A stretch of 64,000 nucleotides of DNA, taken from SZUA-318 sp964412015 (GTDB lineage Bacteria > Gemmatimonadota > Gemmatimonadetes > Longimicrobiales > Gaopeijiaceae). The position numbers were made by a program, and so were the translations under genes. The notes below the pieces were generated by a model. It was given only the letters and a program-made list of their open reading frames with translations, was not told the origin of the DNA and did not search any database. Location: assembly GCA_964412015.1 (NCBI GenBank), contig CAYPMO010000006.1, forward strand, positions 54,055-118,054, written 5' to 3'. The first letter of the stretch is position 1. Each line of letters starts with the position of its first letter. Positions 15,402-24,589 of this stretch are shown one piece after another.

Positions 15402-16642
15402 GCAACGTGTGGGCGGTGATCCGGCGGGAGTACCTGCAGCGGGTGCGCTCGAAGTGGTTCCTCATATCCACGATCGGCGGACCGCTCTTCATGATCGGCC
15501 TGTTGGTGATCCCGGCGTTCACCGCATCCAGGTCGGAACGGGCAAGCAGGAACCTCGCGGTCGTGGATCGCACGGGCGTGCTGTACGAGCGGGTGCGGCC
15601 CCGGCTCGAGGAGGCCGGGTTCACGATCGAGCAGGAACCCTGGTCCCAAGACGTGGTGCCACGGCTCGCACAGGAGGTCACGGAGGAACGGCTCGGCGGC
15701 GTGCTGGTCCTCGACGACGCGACGCTGTCCTCCGGCGCCGCCGTCCTGCACACGGCCAAGAGCCCGTCCACCCTCCAGCGGCTCACGATCCGGTCGGCCG
15801 TGTCCAGATCCGCGCTGGAGAAGATCCTGGACGATCGGGGTGTCGACGCCGAGTCCATGATGAGCGGCGGTGAGCTGAAGGTGGAGATGCTCTCGAGTTC
15901 GGGTGCCGGCATGGACGACCCGAAGTTCTTGGTGGCGTACATCGGGGCGTTCTTCCTCTACATGATGTTCCTTCTGTACTCGGTCTCGGTCATGCGCGCC
16001 ACGCTCGAGGAGAAGACGAGCCGGGTCGTGGAGATCGTGATCTCCTCGATGAAGACGTGGCATCTCATGCTCGGGAAGATCCTGGGTGTGGGGGCGGTCG
16101 GATTGACCCAGATGGGGGTGTGGGTCGCGTCGGGCATGCTGCTCGCGGGCGCGGGGCTACCCGCGCTCCTCGCGGCCAGACCGGAGCTCGCATCCCTCGC
16201 CCGCATCCAGGAGTTCCTCCCGGGTGCCGCGCTCCTGCTGATGTTCCTCTTCTTCTTCCTGTTCGGGTACTTCATCTTCGCGGGCCTCTACGCGGCGGTC
16301 GGGGCCATGTGCAATACCGACGAGGAAGCCCAGCAGGCACAGGTGCCCGTGATGCTGCTCGTCATCGTCCCGATCCTCTTCGTGATGCAGACGATCCAGA
16401 CGCCGAACTCCGCGCTGTCGGTGGGGCTGTCCCTCTTCCCGTTCTTCAGCCCCATCCTGATGTTCGCCCGTGTGTCCGTGGGCGCGGCCCCCATGTGGCA
16501 GGTCGCGCTGTCGTTCGGGCTCATGGCGCTGACGATCCTGGGGGTCGCGTGGGTGGCGGGGAGGATCTACAAGGTGGGGATCCTCATGGCCGGGAAACGG
16601 CCGACGCTGCCCGAGCTGTGGAGGTGGGTGAAGGAGGCGTGA
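15398..16642 (+). CDS. ABC-2 type transporter permease (NatB-like)
   Basis: The protein has 414 residues. The start is a GTG at 15398, overlapping the ATPase stop by four bases; the first residues MSNVWAVIRREYLQRVRSKW are typical of ABC-2 permeases. One membrane segment lies near residues 25-45, a long extracytoplasmic domain spans about 50-185, and five or six membrane segments follow, including VAYIGAFFLYMMFLLYSVSV and LLLMFLFFFLFGYFIFAGLY. The conserved EEKTSRVVEIVISS motif is present. The last residues form a cytoplasmic tail. It acts in the inner membrane with the preceding ATPase. Substrate is unknown; Na+ or peptide export is known for relatives. Confidence 0.88.
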   Translation: MSNVWAVIRREYLQRVRSKWFLISTIGGPLFMIGLLVIPAFTASRSERASRNLAVVDRTGVLYERVRPRLEEAGFTIEQEPWSQDVVPRLAQEVTEERLGGVLVLDDATLSSGAAVLHTAKSPSTLQRLTIRSAVSRSALEKILDDRGVDAESMMSGGELKVEMLSSSGAGMDDPKFLVAYIGAFFLYMMFLLYSVSVMRATLEEKTSRVVEIVISSMKTWHLMLGKILGVGAVGLTQMGVWVASGMLLAGAGLPALLAARPELASLARIQEFLPGAALLLMFLFFFLFGYFIFAGLYAAVGAMCNTDEEAQQAQVPVMLLVIVPILFVMQTIQTPNSALSVGLSLFPFFSPILMFARVSVGAAPMWQVALSFGLMALTILGVAWVAGRIYKVGILMAGKRPTLPELWRWVKEA

Positions 16643-16810
16643 GGGCGCCCGCGGCCGCCAGGCTTCGGCGGGGCCGTGCGGTCCTGCAACCTCAGGAGCC
16701 GGTCTTCCGTCTATAGAAACAAGGCGCGAGCCAGCGCCCAGTGGATCGCGGTGCCCGGCTGGCGGGTGGAGACTCGTCGGGGGGGGGTGCCCTTGTCGTG
16801 GGGTAGCGGG

Positions 16811-19318
16811 ATGCGTGATCTCAGGTCGGCGCTGCGTGCGCTCGGGAAATCGCCGTTCATCACCACGGTGGCGGTGCTCTCGCTCGCGCTCGGGATCGGC
16901 GCGAATGCCGCGATCTTCTCCCTGTTCGACCAGATGCTGCTCCGGTCTCTCCCCGTGCGGGAGCCCGAGCGGCTCGTCAATCTGTCGGCGCCGGGGCCGA
17001 AGCCCGGCTCCCAGTCGTCCAACCAGGCCGGGGATGTCGATGCCGTCTTCAGCTACGCGATGTTCCGGGACCTCGAGAAAGCCGAGGGGCCGTTCAGTGG
17101 GGTCGCCGCGCACCGCCTGTTCGGCGCCAACCTCGCGTTCGAGGGGCAGACGCTCAGCGCGAGAGGTATGCTGGTCTCCGGCTCGTACTTCCCGCTGCTC
17201 GGCGTGCTGCCGGCGATGGGGCGCCTGTTCGGGATGGCCGACGACCGGAACCCCGGGGAGCACTCGGTCGCGGTCCTCTCCTACAACTACTGGGAGAGCA
17301 GGCTGGGAAAGGATCCCACCGTCCTGAACCGGACGCTCATCATCAACGGGCATCCCATGACCGTGGTGGGCGTGGCCGCCCGGGGCTTCGACGGGACTAC
17401 CTTCGGAACCCGCCCCGACGTGTTCGTTCCGCTCACAATGCGCGGACAGATGGAGCGCGGCTTCGACGGACTCGACAACCGACGGAGCTACTGGGCGTAC
17501 GTATTGGCTCGTCTCGAGCCGAGCGTGACGCTCGAGCGGGCCGCCGAGGAGATCAACACCCTCTACTCGGGCATCATCAACGAGGTGGAGGCTCCGCTCC
17601 AGGAGGGCATGAGCGAGGCCACCCTCACCCAGTTCCGCGCGAAGCGGATCCTGCTGGAGCCTGGGTTCCGCGGCCAGAGCTCACTTCACCGTGAGGCCGA
17701 GACGCCGCTCCACATCCTCTTCGGAATCACCGGCGTCGTGCTCCTGATCGCGTGCGCCAACATCGCGAACCTGCTGCTCGCCCGCGGCGCCGGCCGCAGT
17801 CACGAGATGGCGATCCGGGGCTCGCTCGGAGCCAGCCGGGGGCACCTCGTCCGGCAGCTCCTCACCGAGTCGGTACTGCTGGCGTTGCTGGGCGGCATCG
17901 CGAGCCTGCTCGTGGCGCGCTGGACACTCGGACTGATTGGATCGCTCCTGCCTCCGGACGGCATCGGCACCCTGCGGTTGGAGCTGAGTCCGTCAGTGGT
18001 CGCGTTCGCCGGCGTGGTCGCGCTCGGGACGGGGTTCCTCTTCGGGTTCTACCCGGCGCTGCACGCCTCGCGCGCCGACCTGATCGCGGTGATCAAGGGC
18101 AGCGCCGGGCAGCCTTCCGGAGCCCGGGCGGCGGCCCGGTTCCGCAGCTCCCTGGTGACGGCGCAGATCGCGCTGTCCATGGCGCTCCTCGTGGCCGCGG
18201 GACTGTTCATCAAGAGCCTGGTGAACGTGAGCCGTGTGGACCTCGGGTTGGAGACGAACAACGTCGTGGCGTTCGGGATCTCACCCGTGCTGAACGGCTA
18301 CGAGCCCGAACGGACGCGCCTCCTGTTCGAGCAGGCCGAGAGCGAGCTCGCCGCTCTCCCGGGCGTGACCGGCGTCACCGCCGCGCTGGTTCCGCTCCTC
18401 GCGGGGAGCAACTGGGGCACGGACGTCGCCGTGCAGGGCTTCGAGCGGGGTCCCGATATCGACGACAACGCCCGCTTCAACGAGGTGGGTCCGGCCTACT
18501 TCAGCACTTTGGGGATGCCCCTGCTCGGCGGGCGGGAGTTCACGACGTCGGACGCCGCGGGGGCGCCGAAGGTGGCCGTGATCAACGAGGCCTTCGCGCG
18601 GAAGTTCAACCTCGATCCCCGGGAGGCGGTCGGGAAGTTCATGTCCACCGACCCGGACGCGTCGGACGAGCAACTGGACATGGAGATCATCGGGGTGGTC
18701 CAGGACGCGAAATACAGCGACGTGAAGCAGGAGGTCCCGCCGCTCTTCTTCACTCCCTATCGCCAGGACGAGAGCCTCGGGTGGATCAACTTCTACGTGC
18801 GGACGTCGCTGGCGCCCCAGCAGGTCATGCGCGAGATCCCGGAGGTCGTCAAACGGCTGGATCCGAACCTCCCGGTGGAGGATCTGAAGACCCTGGACCA
18901 GCAGGTACGCGAGAACGTGTTCCTGGATCGGACGATCAGCACGCTGGCTTCCGCGTTCGCGGCCCTCGCCACGCTGCTCGCGGCCGTGGGCCTCTACGGT
19001 GTGCTGGCGTTCACGGTGGCCCAACGGACACGTGAGTTCGGCGTGCGCATGGCGCTCGGTGCGGGCTCGCAGCGTGTCCGCGGCATGGTGCTGAAGCAGG
19101 TGACGCGGATGTTCGTCGTCGGTGGGGTCGTCGGAGTGGTCGGCGCGATATGGTTGGGCAACGCCGCCCAATCGCTGCTGTTCGGGCTCGAGGGGAACGA
19201 CCCGTGGGTCGTGGTCTCGGTGTCGGTGCTGCTCGGAGCGGTGGCGCTCGGGGCGGGATACGTGCCGGCCGTGCGCGCGTCGCGGACGGACCCGATGCAC
19301 GCGTTGCGCTACGAGTGA
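16811..19318 (+). CDS. MacB/FtsX-like permease of the ADOP type
   Basis: The protein has 835 residues. The ATG at 16811 (MRDLRSALRALGKSPFITTV) matches the usual N-terminus of this family; upstream codons carry no homology. Membrane segment 1 (VAVLSLALGIGANAAIFSLF) is followed by a periplasmic MacB-type domain, then three membrane segments around IACANIANLLLARGAGRSHE, a second periplasmic domain, and a final FtsX block (VGLYGVLAFTVAQRTREFGV to PAVRASRTDPMHALRYE). The duplicated permease layout is typical of the large paralogous permeases of Acidobacteriota and Gemmatimonadota. No ATPase is adjacent, which is usual for this type. Export of lipids, peptides or drugs is possible; no substrate can be named. 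Confidence 0.9.
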   Translation: MRDLRSALRALGKSPFITTVAVLSLALGIGANAAIFSLFDQMLLRSLPVREPERLVNLSAPGPKPGSQSSNQAGDVDAVFSYAMFRDLEKAEGPFSGVAAHRLFGANLAFEGQTLSARGMLVSGSYFPLLGVLPAMGRLFGMADDRNPGEHSVAVLSYNYWESRLGKDPTVLNRTLIINGHPMTVVGVAARGFDGTTFGTRPDVFVPLTMRGQMERGFDGLDNRRSYWAYVLARLEPSVTLERAAEEINTLYSGIINEVEAPLQEGMSEATLTQFRAKRILLEPGFRGQSSLHREAETPLHILFGITGVVLLIACANIANLLLARGAGRSHEMAIRGSLGASRGHLVRQLLTESVLLALLGGIASLLVARWTLGLIGSLLPPDGIGTLRLELSPSVVAFAGVVALGTGFLFGFYPALHASRADLIAVIKGSAGQPSGARAAARFRSSLVTAQIALSMALLVAAGLFIKSLVNVSRVDLGLETNNVVAFGISPVLNGYEPERTRLLFEQAESELAALPGVTGVTAALVPLLAGSNWGTDVAVQGFERGPDIDDNARFNEVGPAYFSTLGMPLLGGREFTTSDAAGAPKVAVINEAFARKFNLDPREAVGKFMSTDPDASDEQLDMEIIGVVQDAKYSDVKQEVPPLFFTPYRQDESLGWINFYVRTSLAPQQVMREIPEVVKRLDPNLPVEDLKTLDQQVRENVFLDRTISTLASAFAALATLLAAVGLYGVLAFTVAQRTREFGVRMALGAGSQRVRGMVLKQVTRMFVVGGVVGVVGAIWLGNAAQSLLFGLEGNDPWVVVSVSVLLGAVALGAGYVPAVRASRTDPMHALRYE

Positions 19319-19341
19319 GGGGGTTGGGGCGGGGTCCGGGG

Positions 19342-19357
19342 TTCCCCTGAGGGGGAA
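19342..19357. terminator. Convergent terminator-like hairpin
   Basis: TTCCCC-TGAG-GGGGAA forms a compact hairpin in the 92-base spacer between the permease gene and the convergent minus-strand small gene. It could serve both strands; there is no T-run. Confidence 0.45.
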
Positions 19358-19410
19358 TCGGCGCCGGGGACTGGACGACCCGGCGCCGCTCAGCGAGATC
19401 CCGCCCGCGC

Positions 19411-19686
19411 CTACTCCTCCGCAGCCGGCAGGACCGACCGCAACAGGCTCTCGAGCTGGTGCGGGTTCAGGGCTCGCGCACGACCGATGACATCCTCGTA
19501 GGTGGGCTCGATGATGATGACCGCCGTGCGGTAGAGCTGGTCGGCCTCGGGGGACGAGAAGCGCAGTCGGGCGCGGTACGTGTCCTGCTGCTTGGGCGTG
19601 TCGTCCTCGAACTCGAGCCAGGCGTCCCAGAGGCGTCCTTCATGGGGCAGCGTGGCCAGGTGCACGCCGCGTGACTTCTCGGTCAT
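19411..19686 (-). CDS. Small conserved-looking protein, unknown function
   Basis: The 91-residue product has no signal peptide or membrane segment. A beta-rich N-terminal half (GVHLATLPHEGRLWDAWLEF) is followed by LYRTAVIIIEPTYEDVIGRA and a helical end, suggesting a compact alpha/beta fold. AAGGAGAA is seven to eight bases before the ATG at 19686, so translation is likely. It lies 12 bases after the transglutaminase gene and is probably the last gene of that operon. I do not recognise a named family. Confidence 0.7.
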   Translation of the reverse strand: MTEKSRGVHLATLPHEGRLWDAWLEFEDDTPKQQDTYRARLRFSSPEADQLYRTAVIIIEPTYEDVIGRARALNPHQLESLLRSVLPAAEE

Positions 19687-19698
19687 GTCCCGTTCTCC

Positions 19699-21723
19699 TT
19701 ACGCGATGATCCGGGAGCGGAGTCCTTTCCGAGCGGCCCCCAGGGCCGCGCCCATCTCACGGAATTCGGCGTCGCTGAGAGGCTGACCTCCGAACCTCGC
19801 CCGAAGATACAGGTCCACGACCCGCTGCGCGGCATCCGCCGCCGCCGCCCGCGTCTCACGGACGCGCCTCACGAGCGCCAGCGGCGTGAGACCGGGAGAA
19901 ACGCGCACGCCCGCGCGTCCGCAGCTCTCGCGGAGCCGCCGGTAGATCCTGGTCTCCCTCGGGACCGCCCGCCACCCGTGGCGCACCCACCGGAAGGCGG
20001 CGACCAGCGCGAGCAGGAGCGCCACGGGACCCCACGGGGATCGGCCCACCCGGTCGGTGGCTTCGCGGACCGCCCCTTCCAGGCGTGGGGTCCCGAGAAG
20101 GCGCGACCAGCGCTGAAAGAGACCGCTCTGGGACTGGAGATTGTAGTCCAGCACCCATTTGTTCCAGCGGTGCTGGACTCCGTCGAAGAAGATCCTTCCG
20201 GGCCAGAACCAGGAGCTCGATCGTTCTCCCGCGGCGGCGCCCGCCGGCGTGGGGTCGAACGTCACCCACCCGTATTCGGGGAACCAGGCCTCGACCCACG
20301 AGTGGGCCTGGTTCTGCGTCACGACCAGGTAGCCGCCGAAGTCGTTCCACTCGCCACCCAGGAGGCCGTTCACGTTCCGCGCCTCGATGCCGGCGGCGCG
20401 GAGCAGGACGACCATGGCGGTCGAGAAGTACTCGCAGTGGCCGGCGCGACGCTCGAAGAGGAAGTGCTCGAGGGTCGCCTCGCGCGCGGTCGCCGGGAGA
20501 TCCAGCGTGTAACGGAACGAGCGCAGGTGGCGCTGGATCGCGGCGACCTTGTCGTACCGGGTCGGGAGCCCGGCCGTGAGGGAGTCGGCCAGGGCATGGA
20601 CGCGGGGATCCAGCTCCGGGAGCTGGAGGAAGTAGCGGCCGGATGGGGCATACCCGTGCTCGACGACCCGCAGGTCCTCGGGGCGTGGCGGCGCCGAGGG
20701 CGATCGGACCGTATAGACGGGAGCCCCCGCTCCCCAGTAGAGGAAGTCGCCCGCGTTGTCGAAGAGCGGCTGGATGCCGTCTTCGGCCTCGACGTCCAGG
20801 GCCGGGTGGAGCGTGAAGAGCACGCGGACGTCCAACGGGGCCGCGTAGATGCGCGGCTCGAGCCGCGGTGCGGTCCATCGCTCCCTGTACCACTGGGTGG
20901 AGCCGGCCGAAGGCGGGAGCGTTCGCGATCGCGCCCAGCGCACGCCGTCGAAGTGGTCGTAGGAACGTCCCCGCCAGTGGAGGCCAGCCACGTTCTCGGG
21001 CGCCGCGCCTCCGGGAAACTCCACGCGGAGCACGATCTGGGGGTTGCCGTAGATCCGCGATCCGTAGTCGCCGATCGAGACCTGGTCGGCGAACCCGGCG
21101 ATGGACGTGGCGAGCGTCTCGCCCCGCCCGGCCCACCCGTGGGAGATCCTCGGGAATGTCACGAACACGATCGTGGCCACCAGGAGGATCACTCCGGTGA
21201 GCCCGGTCGTCGTCCAGACGAGATTCCTGCTCAGGGGCATCTGGCGGACCCCGTGCTGATCGGCGGCCCGGCGCAGGTGCCCCACCATGAGGCCCACCGA
21301 GGCCGCTCCCACGTAGACCACGAACGCCAGCAGGAAGACGATGCCCGGCCGGTACGCCGTGGCGGCGAGGAGCAGCGCGAACGAGAGCGCGTACAGCCGC
21401 ACGTCGTTGCGGGCCTCGAGGGAGCGGAGGGCTTCGGCCGCCATGAGCAGGAGCAGGAGATCCACCACCGGGACCACGACGTCGTCGCGGACCACGAACA
21501 CGTGGAACAGCGCTCGGGCCACGAGGAGCGCCGCGAAGGGGACCCATATCCGTTCCATCCGGGTGGAGAGGTCGGGCTGCGGACGCCAGATCAGAGCCGT
21601 GATGAGCGCGACCGCGCCCAGGAACGCCGGGAGGGGCTCGACTCCCGCCCCTCCCGCGAACGCGGCGAGGCCGGCCATGGCCATGAGCACGGCCAGCCTG
21701 CGGTGGAGGAGGCGGAGGTTCAT
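19699..21723 (-). CDS. TgpA-type membrane transglutaminase (DUF3488 plus transglutaminase-like)
   Basis: The protein has 674 residues. The ATG at 21723 overlaps the DUF58 stop as ATGA. The first about 200 residues contain six or seven membrane segments (LAVLMAMAGLAAFAGGAGVE; LYALSFALLLAATAY). A periplasmic domain follows. The papain-like triad is visible: Cys in RRAGHCEYFSTAMVVLLRAA, His in AHSWVEAWFPEYG and Asp in TFDPTPAG. One membrane segment (WGPVALLLALVAAFRWVRHG) precedes a C-terminal cytoplasmic DUF4129-like tail. Proteins of this layout always travel with MoxR and DUF58 genes, as here. A role in cell-envelope protein or peptide processing is inferred for the family; the substrate is unknown. 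Confidence 0.9.
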   Translation of the reverse strand: MNLRLLHRRLAVLMAMAGLAAFAGGAGVEPLPAFLGAVALITALIWRPQPDLSTRMERIWVPFAALLVARALFHVFVVRDDVVVPVVDLLLLLMAAEALRSLEARNDVRLYALSFALLLAATAYRPGIVFLLAFVVYVGAASVGLMVGHLRRAADQHGVRQMPLSRNLVWTTTGLTGVILLVATIVFVTFPRISHGWAGRGETLATSIAGFADQVSIGDYGSRIYGNPQIVLRVEFPGGAAPENVAGLHWRGRSYDHFDGVRWARSRTLPPSAGSTQWYRERWTAPRLEPRIYAAPLDVRVLFTLHPALDVEAEDGIQPLFDNAGDFLYWGAGAPVYTVRSPSAPPRPEDLRVVEHGYAPSGRYFLQLPELDPRVHALADSLTAGLPTRYDKVAAIQRHLRSFRYTLDLPATAREATLEHFLFERRAGHCEYFSTAMVVLLRAAGIEARNVNGLLGGEWNDFGGYLVVTQNQAHSWVEAWFPEYGWVTFDPTPAGAAAGERSSSWFWPGRIFFDGVQHRWNKWVLDYNLQSQSGLFQRWSRLLGTPRLEGAVREATDRVGRSPWGPVALLLALVAAFRWVRHGWRAVPRETRIYRRLRESCGRAGVRVSPGLTPLALVRRVRETRAAAADAAQRVVDLYLRARFGGQPLSDAEFREMGAALGAARKGLRSRIIA

Positions 21724-22760
21724 GCGACGCCGCTGGCGGAGACCACCACGCACGACTCCGGAGCCGCCGCCGCGTCGGATGCGGGGGCGTCCGGACGAAA
21801 GTCCACGCGGGCGAGCGCGTCGAGAATGCGCTCGAGCTGGCCCGGTCCGTCTCCCGGGTCGACCACGACGTCGCCGGCGACCAGGGCGAAGCTCCGACCC
21901 TCGGCCATCGCCTGCGCGGCCAGGGAGGCCGACACCTCGACAGCCTCCTCGGCGGCGTCTCCCGGCTGGGATCTCAGGTCGAGGCAGATCCAGAGGGCCT
22001 CGGCGCCCTCACGTTCGTACTCGCGGAGTACGGGCTCGCGGAAGCGCGCGGAGGAGCGCCAATGGATGTCCCGCGGATCGTCGCCCGGGCGGTACGCTCT
22101 CAGGCTCCGGTATTCGCCCCGATGGCCGGCCGCGCTCCGCGAGGCCGTCGCGCCCCGCAGCGCGAGCCGGCCGCCCGCGAGCAGGGCCGGAGGAACCTGC
22201 CGGTCCGTGCGGGGCCAGACGACGACCTCTCCGGAGATCTCCATGTCACGCTCCTTGAGGAACATCCCGAAGGGGAAGGCCGTGGAGAGAGTCACCGTCC
22301 CGAGGCGGTAGACCCCCCTGCGCGCGAAGGTGTTCGACGAGCGGACGTGGGTCGTGCCGCCGGGCTCGACGTGCGGGACGAACGCGCGGCCCGGGAGCCC
22401 TCCCTCTCCGATCTCGAGCGCCGTGGTGGGAAGCCGGGTCTTGAGGTTGGAGACCTCGTAGGCGATGCGGAGATCGTGTCCGGCGCTCACGGCCCTGGGT
22501 ATGCGGCGGGAAATCCGGAGCCCATGGATGACCTGCTCGCTCAACCACCCGCTCACCGTGATGAGGCCCAGCATGGCGCCGAGGAGGAGGTAGAGCAGGT
22601 TGTTGCCGGTGTTCATCGCCGCGAACCCGACGGCGAAGGTGCCGGCGGTGAACGCCCCTCCTCCGGCGGTGAAGCTGATCCGTCGCCAGGCCCGGATCTC
22701 CCGCCAGACGTCCCGGATGCGGCCGAGGGCGCGGGCCGCCAGGCCCAGAGCGCCTCTCAC
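21720..22760 (-). CDS. DUF58 family protein
   Basis: The protein has 346 residues. Two membrane segments lie near residues 30-75 (FTAGTFAVGFAAMNTGNNLL; LLGAMLGLITVSGWL). The C-terminal half holds the DUF58 hallmark YRPGDDPRDIHWRSSARFRE and a vWA-like strand (ALWICLDLRSQPG). DUF58 proteins are thought to be partners of MoxR-type AAA+ ATPases. Both ends overlap the neighbouring genes by four bases (ATGA), so translation of the three genes is coupled. The molecular role is not established for the family. Confidence 0.9.
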   Translation of the reverse strand: MRGALGLAARALGRIRDVWREIRAWRRISFTAGGGAFTAGTFAVGFAAMNTGNNLLYLLLGAMLGLITVSGWLSEQVIHGLRISRRIPRAVSAGHDLRIAYEVSNLKTRLPTTALEIGEGGLPGRAFVPHVEPGGTTHVRSSNTFARRGVYRLGTVTLSTAFPFGMFLKERDMEISGEVVVWPRTDRQVPPALLAGGRLALRGATASRSAAGHRGEYRSLRAYRPGDDPRDIHWRSSARFREPVLREYEREGAEALWICLDLRSQPGDAAEEAVEVSASLAAQAMAEGRSFALVAGDVVVDPGDGPGQLERILDALARVDFRPDAPASDAAAAPESCVVVSASGVA

Positions 22761-23734
22761 AACGGCGCCTCGACCTCCTCGAGGATCCTCTCGAGGATCA
22801 GCCCGGACTGCTCGTGCGCGTCGAGCGTGGCACCCGAGGTCCCGGCAGGCAGGATCCGGTGCGCGAGGCAGGGAACCGCCAACTCCCGGACGTCGTCGGG
22901 CACGAGGTAGGTCCGGCCCTGGACGAGCGCATAGGCGCGGGCCGCCCGGTACAGCCCGATGGCGCCCCGCGGCGACACGCCCATGCGGAGGAGCGACGTG
23001 GTTCGCGTGCGGTCTACGACGGCCATCAGATAGTCCACGATGTTCGGGTCGGCATCGACCTTCTCGACCCGCTCCTGGAACTGGAGCACGTGCTGCGGCG
23101 TCAGGACCGGGCGCACGCGCTCCATCACCGGCTCGGTGGCCGCGGACTCGACGAGGATGCGCCGCTCGGCGTCCCGCCCAGGGTATCCGATCGTGAGCCG
23201 CATCAGGAACCTGTCGAGCTGGCTCTCGGGGAGCGGGTACGTCCCGTGGTGCTCCAGGGGGTTCTGGGTCGCCATGACCAGGAACGGGCGGGGTAGGTCG
23301 TAGGTGGCGTTGTCAATCGTGACCCGCCCCTCCTGCATGGCCTCGAGCAGGCCGCTCTGGGTCCGGGGCGGAGCCCGGTTGATCTCGTCGGCGAGGACCA
23401 CGTTCGCGAAGATCGGCCCGGGTCGCGTGGCGAAGTCCCCCGACTGAGGACGGTACACCGACACGCCGAGCACGTCGGACGGCAAAAGGTCGGACGTGAA
23501 CTGGATCCGCCGGAATTCCACGCCCAGCGTTCGGGCCAGGGCGTGGGCCAGGGTGGTCTTGCCGACCCCGGGCACGTCCTCGAAGAGCACGTGCCCGCGC
23601 GCGAGGAGGGCGGCGAGGGCGAAACGGACGACCTCGCGCTTGCCGTGAAAGACGGTCTCGACCTCCTGGATCAGGTGGTCGAGAAGCTCGAGCGAGGGGA
23701 GGGCTTCCCTGGGTATGGCCGTGGTCTCGGGCAT
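22757..23734 (-). CDS. MoxR-family AAA+ ATPase
   Basis: The protein has 325 residues. Walker A is DVPGVGKTTLAHALARTLG and Walker B is VVLADEINRAPPRTQSGLLE, with sensor 1 in FLVMATQNPLEHHGTYPLPE. The C-terminal lid contains GVSPRGAIGLYRAARAYALV. MoxR ATPases act as chaperone-like activators of partner proteins. The partners here are presumably the DUF58 and transglutaminase proteins encoded downstream with ATGA overlaps. The ATG at 23734 gives the family's normal length; the longer open frame upstream is low-complexity and without homology. The ribosome-binding site is weak. The gene diverges from the actA operon. Confidence 0.9.
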   Translation of the reverse strand: MPETTAIPREALPSLELLDHLIQEVETVFHGKREVVRFALAALLARGHVLFEDVPGVGKTTLAHALARTLGVEFRRIQFTSDLLPSDVLGVSVYRPQSGDFATRPGPIFANVVLADEINRAPPRTQSGLLEAMQEGRVTIDNATYDLPRPFLVMATQNPLEHHGTYPLPESQLDRFLMRLTIGYPGRDAERRILVESAATEPVMERVRPVLTPQHVLQFQERVEKVDADPNIVDYLMAVVDRTRTTSLLRMGVSPRGAIGLYRAARAYALVQGRTYLVPDDVRELAVPCLAHRILPAGTSGATLDAHEQSGLILERILEEVEAPL

Positions 23735-24015
23735 CTGGCAGGTCGCAGAGGTTGGGGTCGCCCCGGAAGCGGAGGCGCTCGCCCGGCCACCCGATTCCGG
23801 ACCTTCGGCCCGGTGCGGTCCGCTCTGTAACCCTCGGGCAGGGTTGGAGTTCCGATCGTCTTGACCCCATAGGAGGGCTCGGATAGGTTCATGCCCATTC
23901 TCCCTGCAGGGCGGTCTCGAAGCCCGTCGTGCGTCCACGCGCCGGGTCGGGAACGTGTCTATGCGTGACGCCCCCGGGACCTCGGGTGCGGTTCGTTCCA
24001 GGAGCTCGGCTTCGA

Positions 24016-24576
24016 ATGAAAAGGCAGTGGCTCATCGGCGGCGTGGCGGGCGCTCTGGCGGTGGCCGGCCTCGCCTCCGTGCGGGTCCAGGACGCAGGAC
24101 CGGCGGCGGCCGCCGACACGCCGGAGAGCTACCCGTCTGGTCAGCCGATCGCGTTCCCCCACGACACGCACGCGGGCACCGAAGCGGGACAGATCGGCAT
24201 GGACTGCCAGTACTGCCATTTCTCGGCGGAGCGGTCCGTGGACGCGGGCATCCCCTCGGTGGATCTCTGCGTCGGCTGTCACCAGGTCATTCCGGGTGCG
24301 AACCAGCCGGAAGAGGTCGCCAAGCTGATGCAGTACTGGACCGAGCGGAAGCCGATTCCCTGGGTCCGGATCTACAAGACGCCCGATCACGCCCACTACC
24401 CGCACATGCGCCACATCGCCGCGGGTATGGAGTGCCAGGACTGCCACGGTGAGGTCCAGACCGTGGACGTCATCAACGCGCCGGACCCGGTGTGGGACGG
24501 CAGGAACATGGGATGGTGCGTGGACTGTCACCGTCAGGAAGGCGCATCGGACGACTGCGCCGTCTGCCACTATTAG
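24016..24576 (+). CDS. actA: Alternative complex III subunit ActA, pentaheme cytochrome c
   Basis: The protein has 186 residues. A signal sequence/anchor (MKRQWLIGGVAGALAVAGLA) is followed by five CxxCH heme-binding motifs: CQYCH, CVGCH, CQDCH, CVDCH and CAVCH. This is the normal heme number for ActA, which passes electrons from the quinol-oxidising core toward ActE and the terminal acceptor on the periplasmic side. The ATG at 24016 lies 15 bases after CAGGAG and gives a compact signal sequence. It is the first gene of the act operon; the next gene follows after 13 bases. Confidence 0.92.
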   Translation: MKRQWLIGGVAGALAVAGLASVRVQDAGPAAAADTPESYPSGQPIAFPHDTHAGTEAGQIGMDCQYCHFSAERSVDAGIPSVDLCVGCHQVIPGANQPEEVAKLMQYWTERKPIPWVRIYKTPDHAHYPHMRHIAAGMECQDCHGEVQTVDVINAPDPVWDGRNMGWCVDCHRQEGASDDCAVCHY

Positions 24577-24589
24577 GAGAGCCGGCGAC

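Noticed and set aside
19978..22311. A 777-residue plus-strand open frame across the transglutaminase/DUF58 genes
   Set aside because: Antisense shadow: the minus strand has coupled genes with catalytic triad and family motifs.
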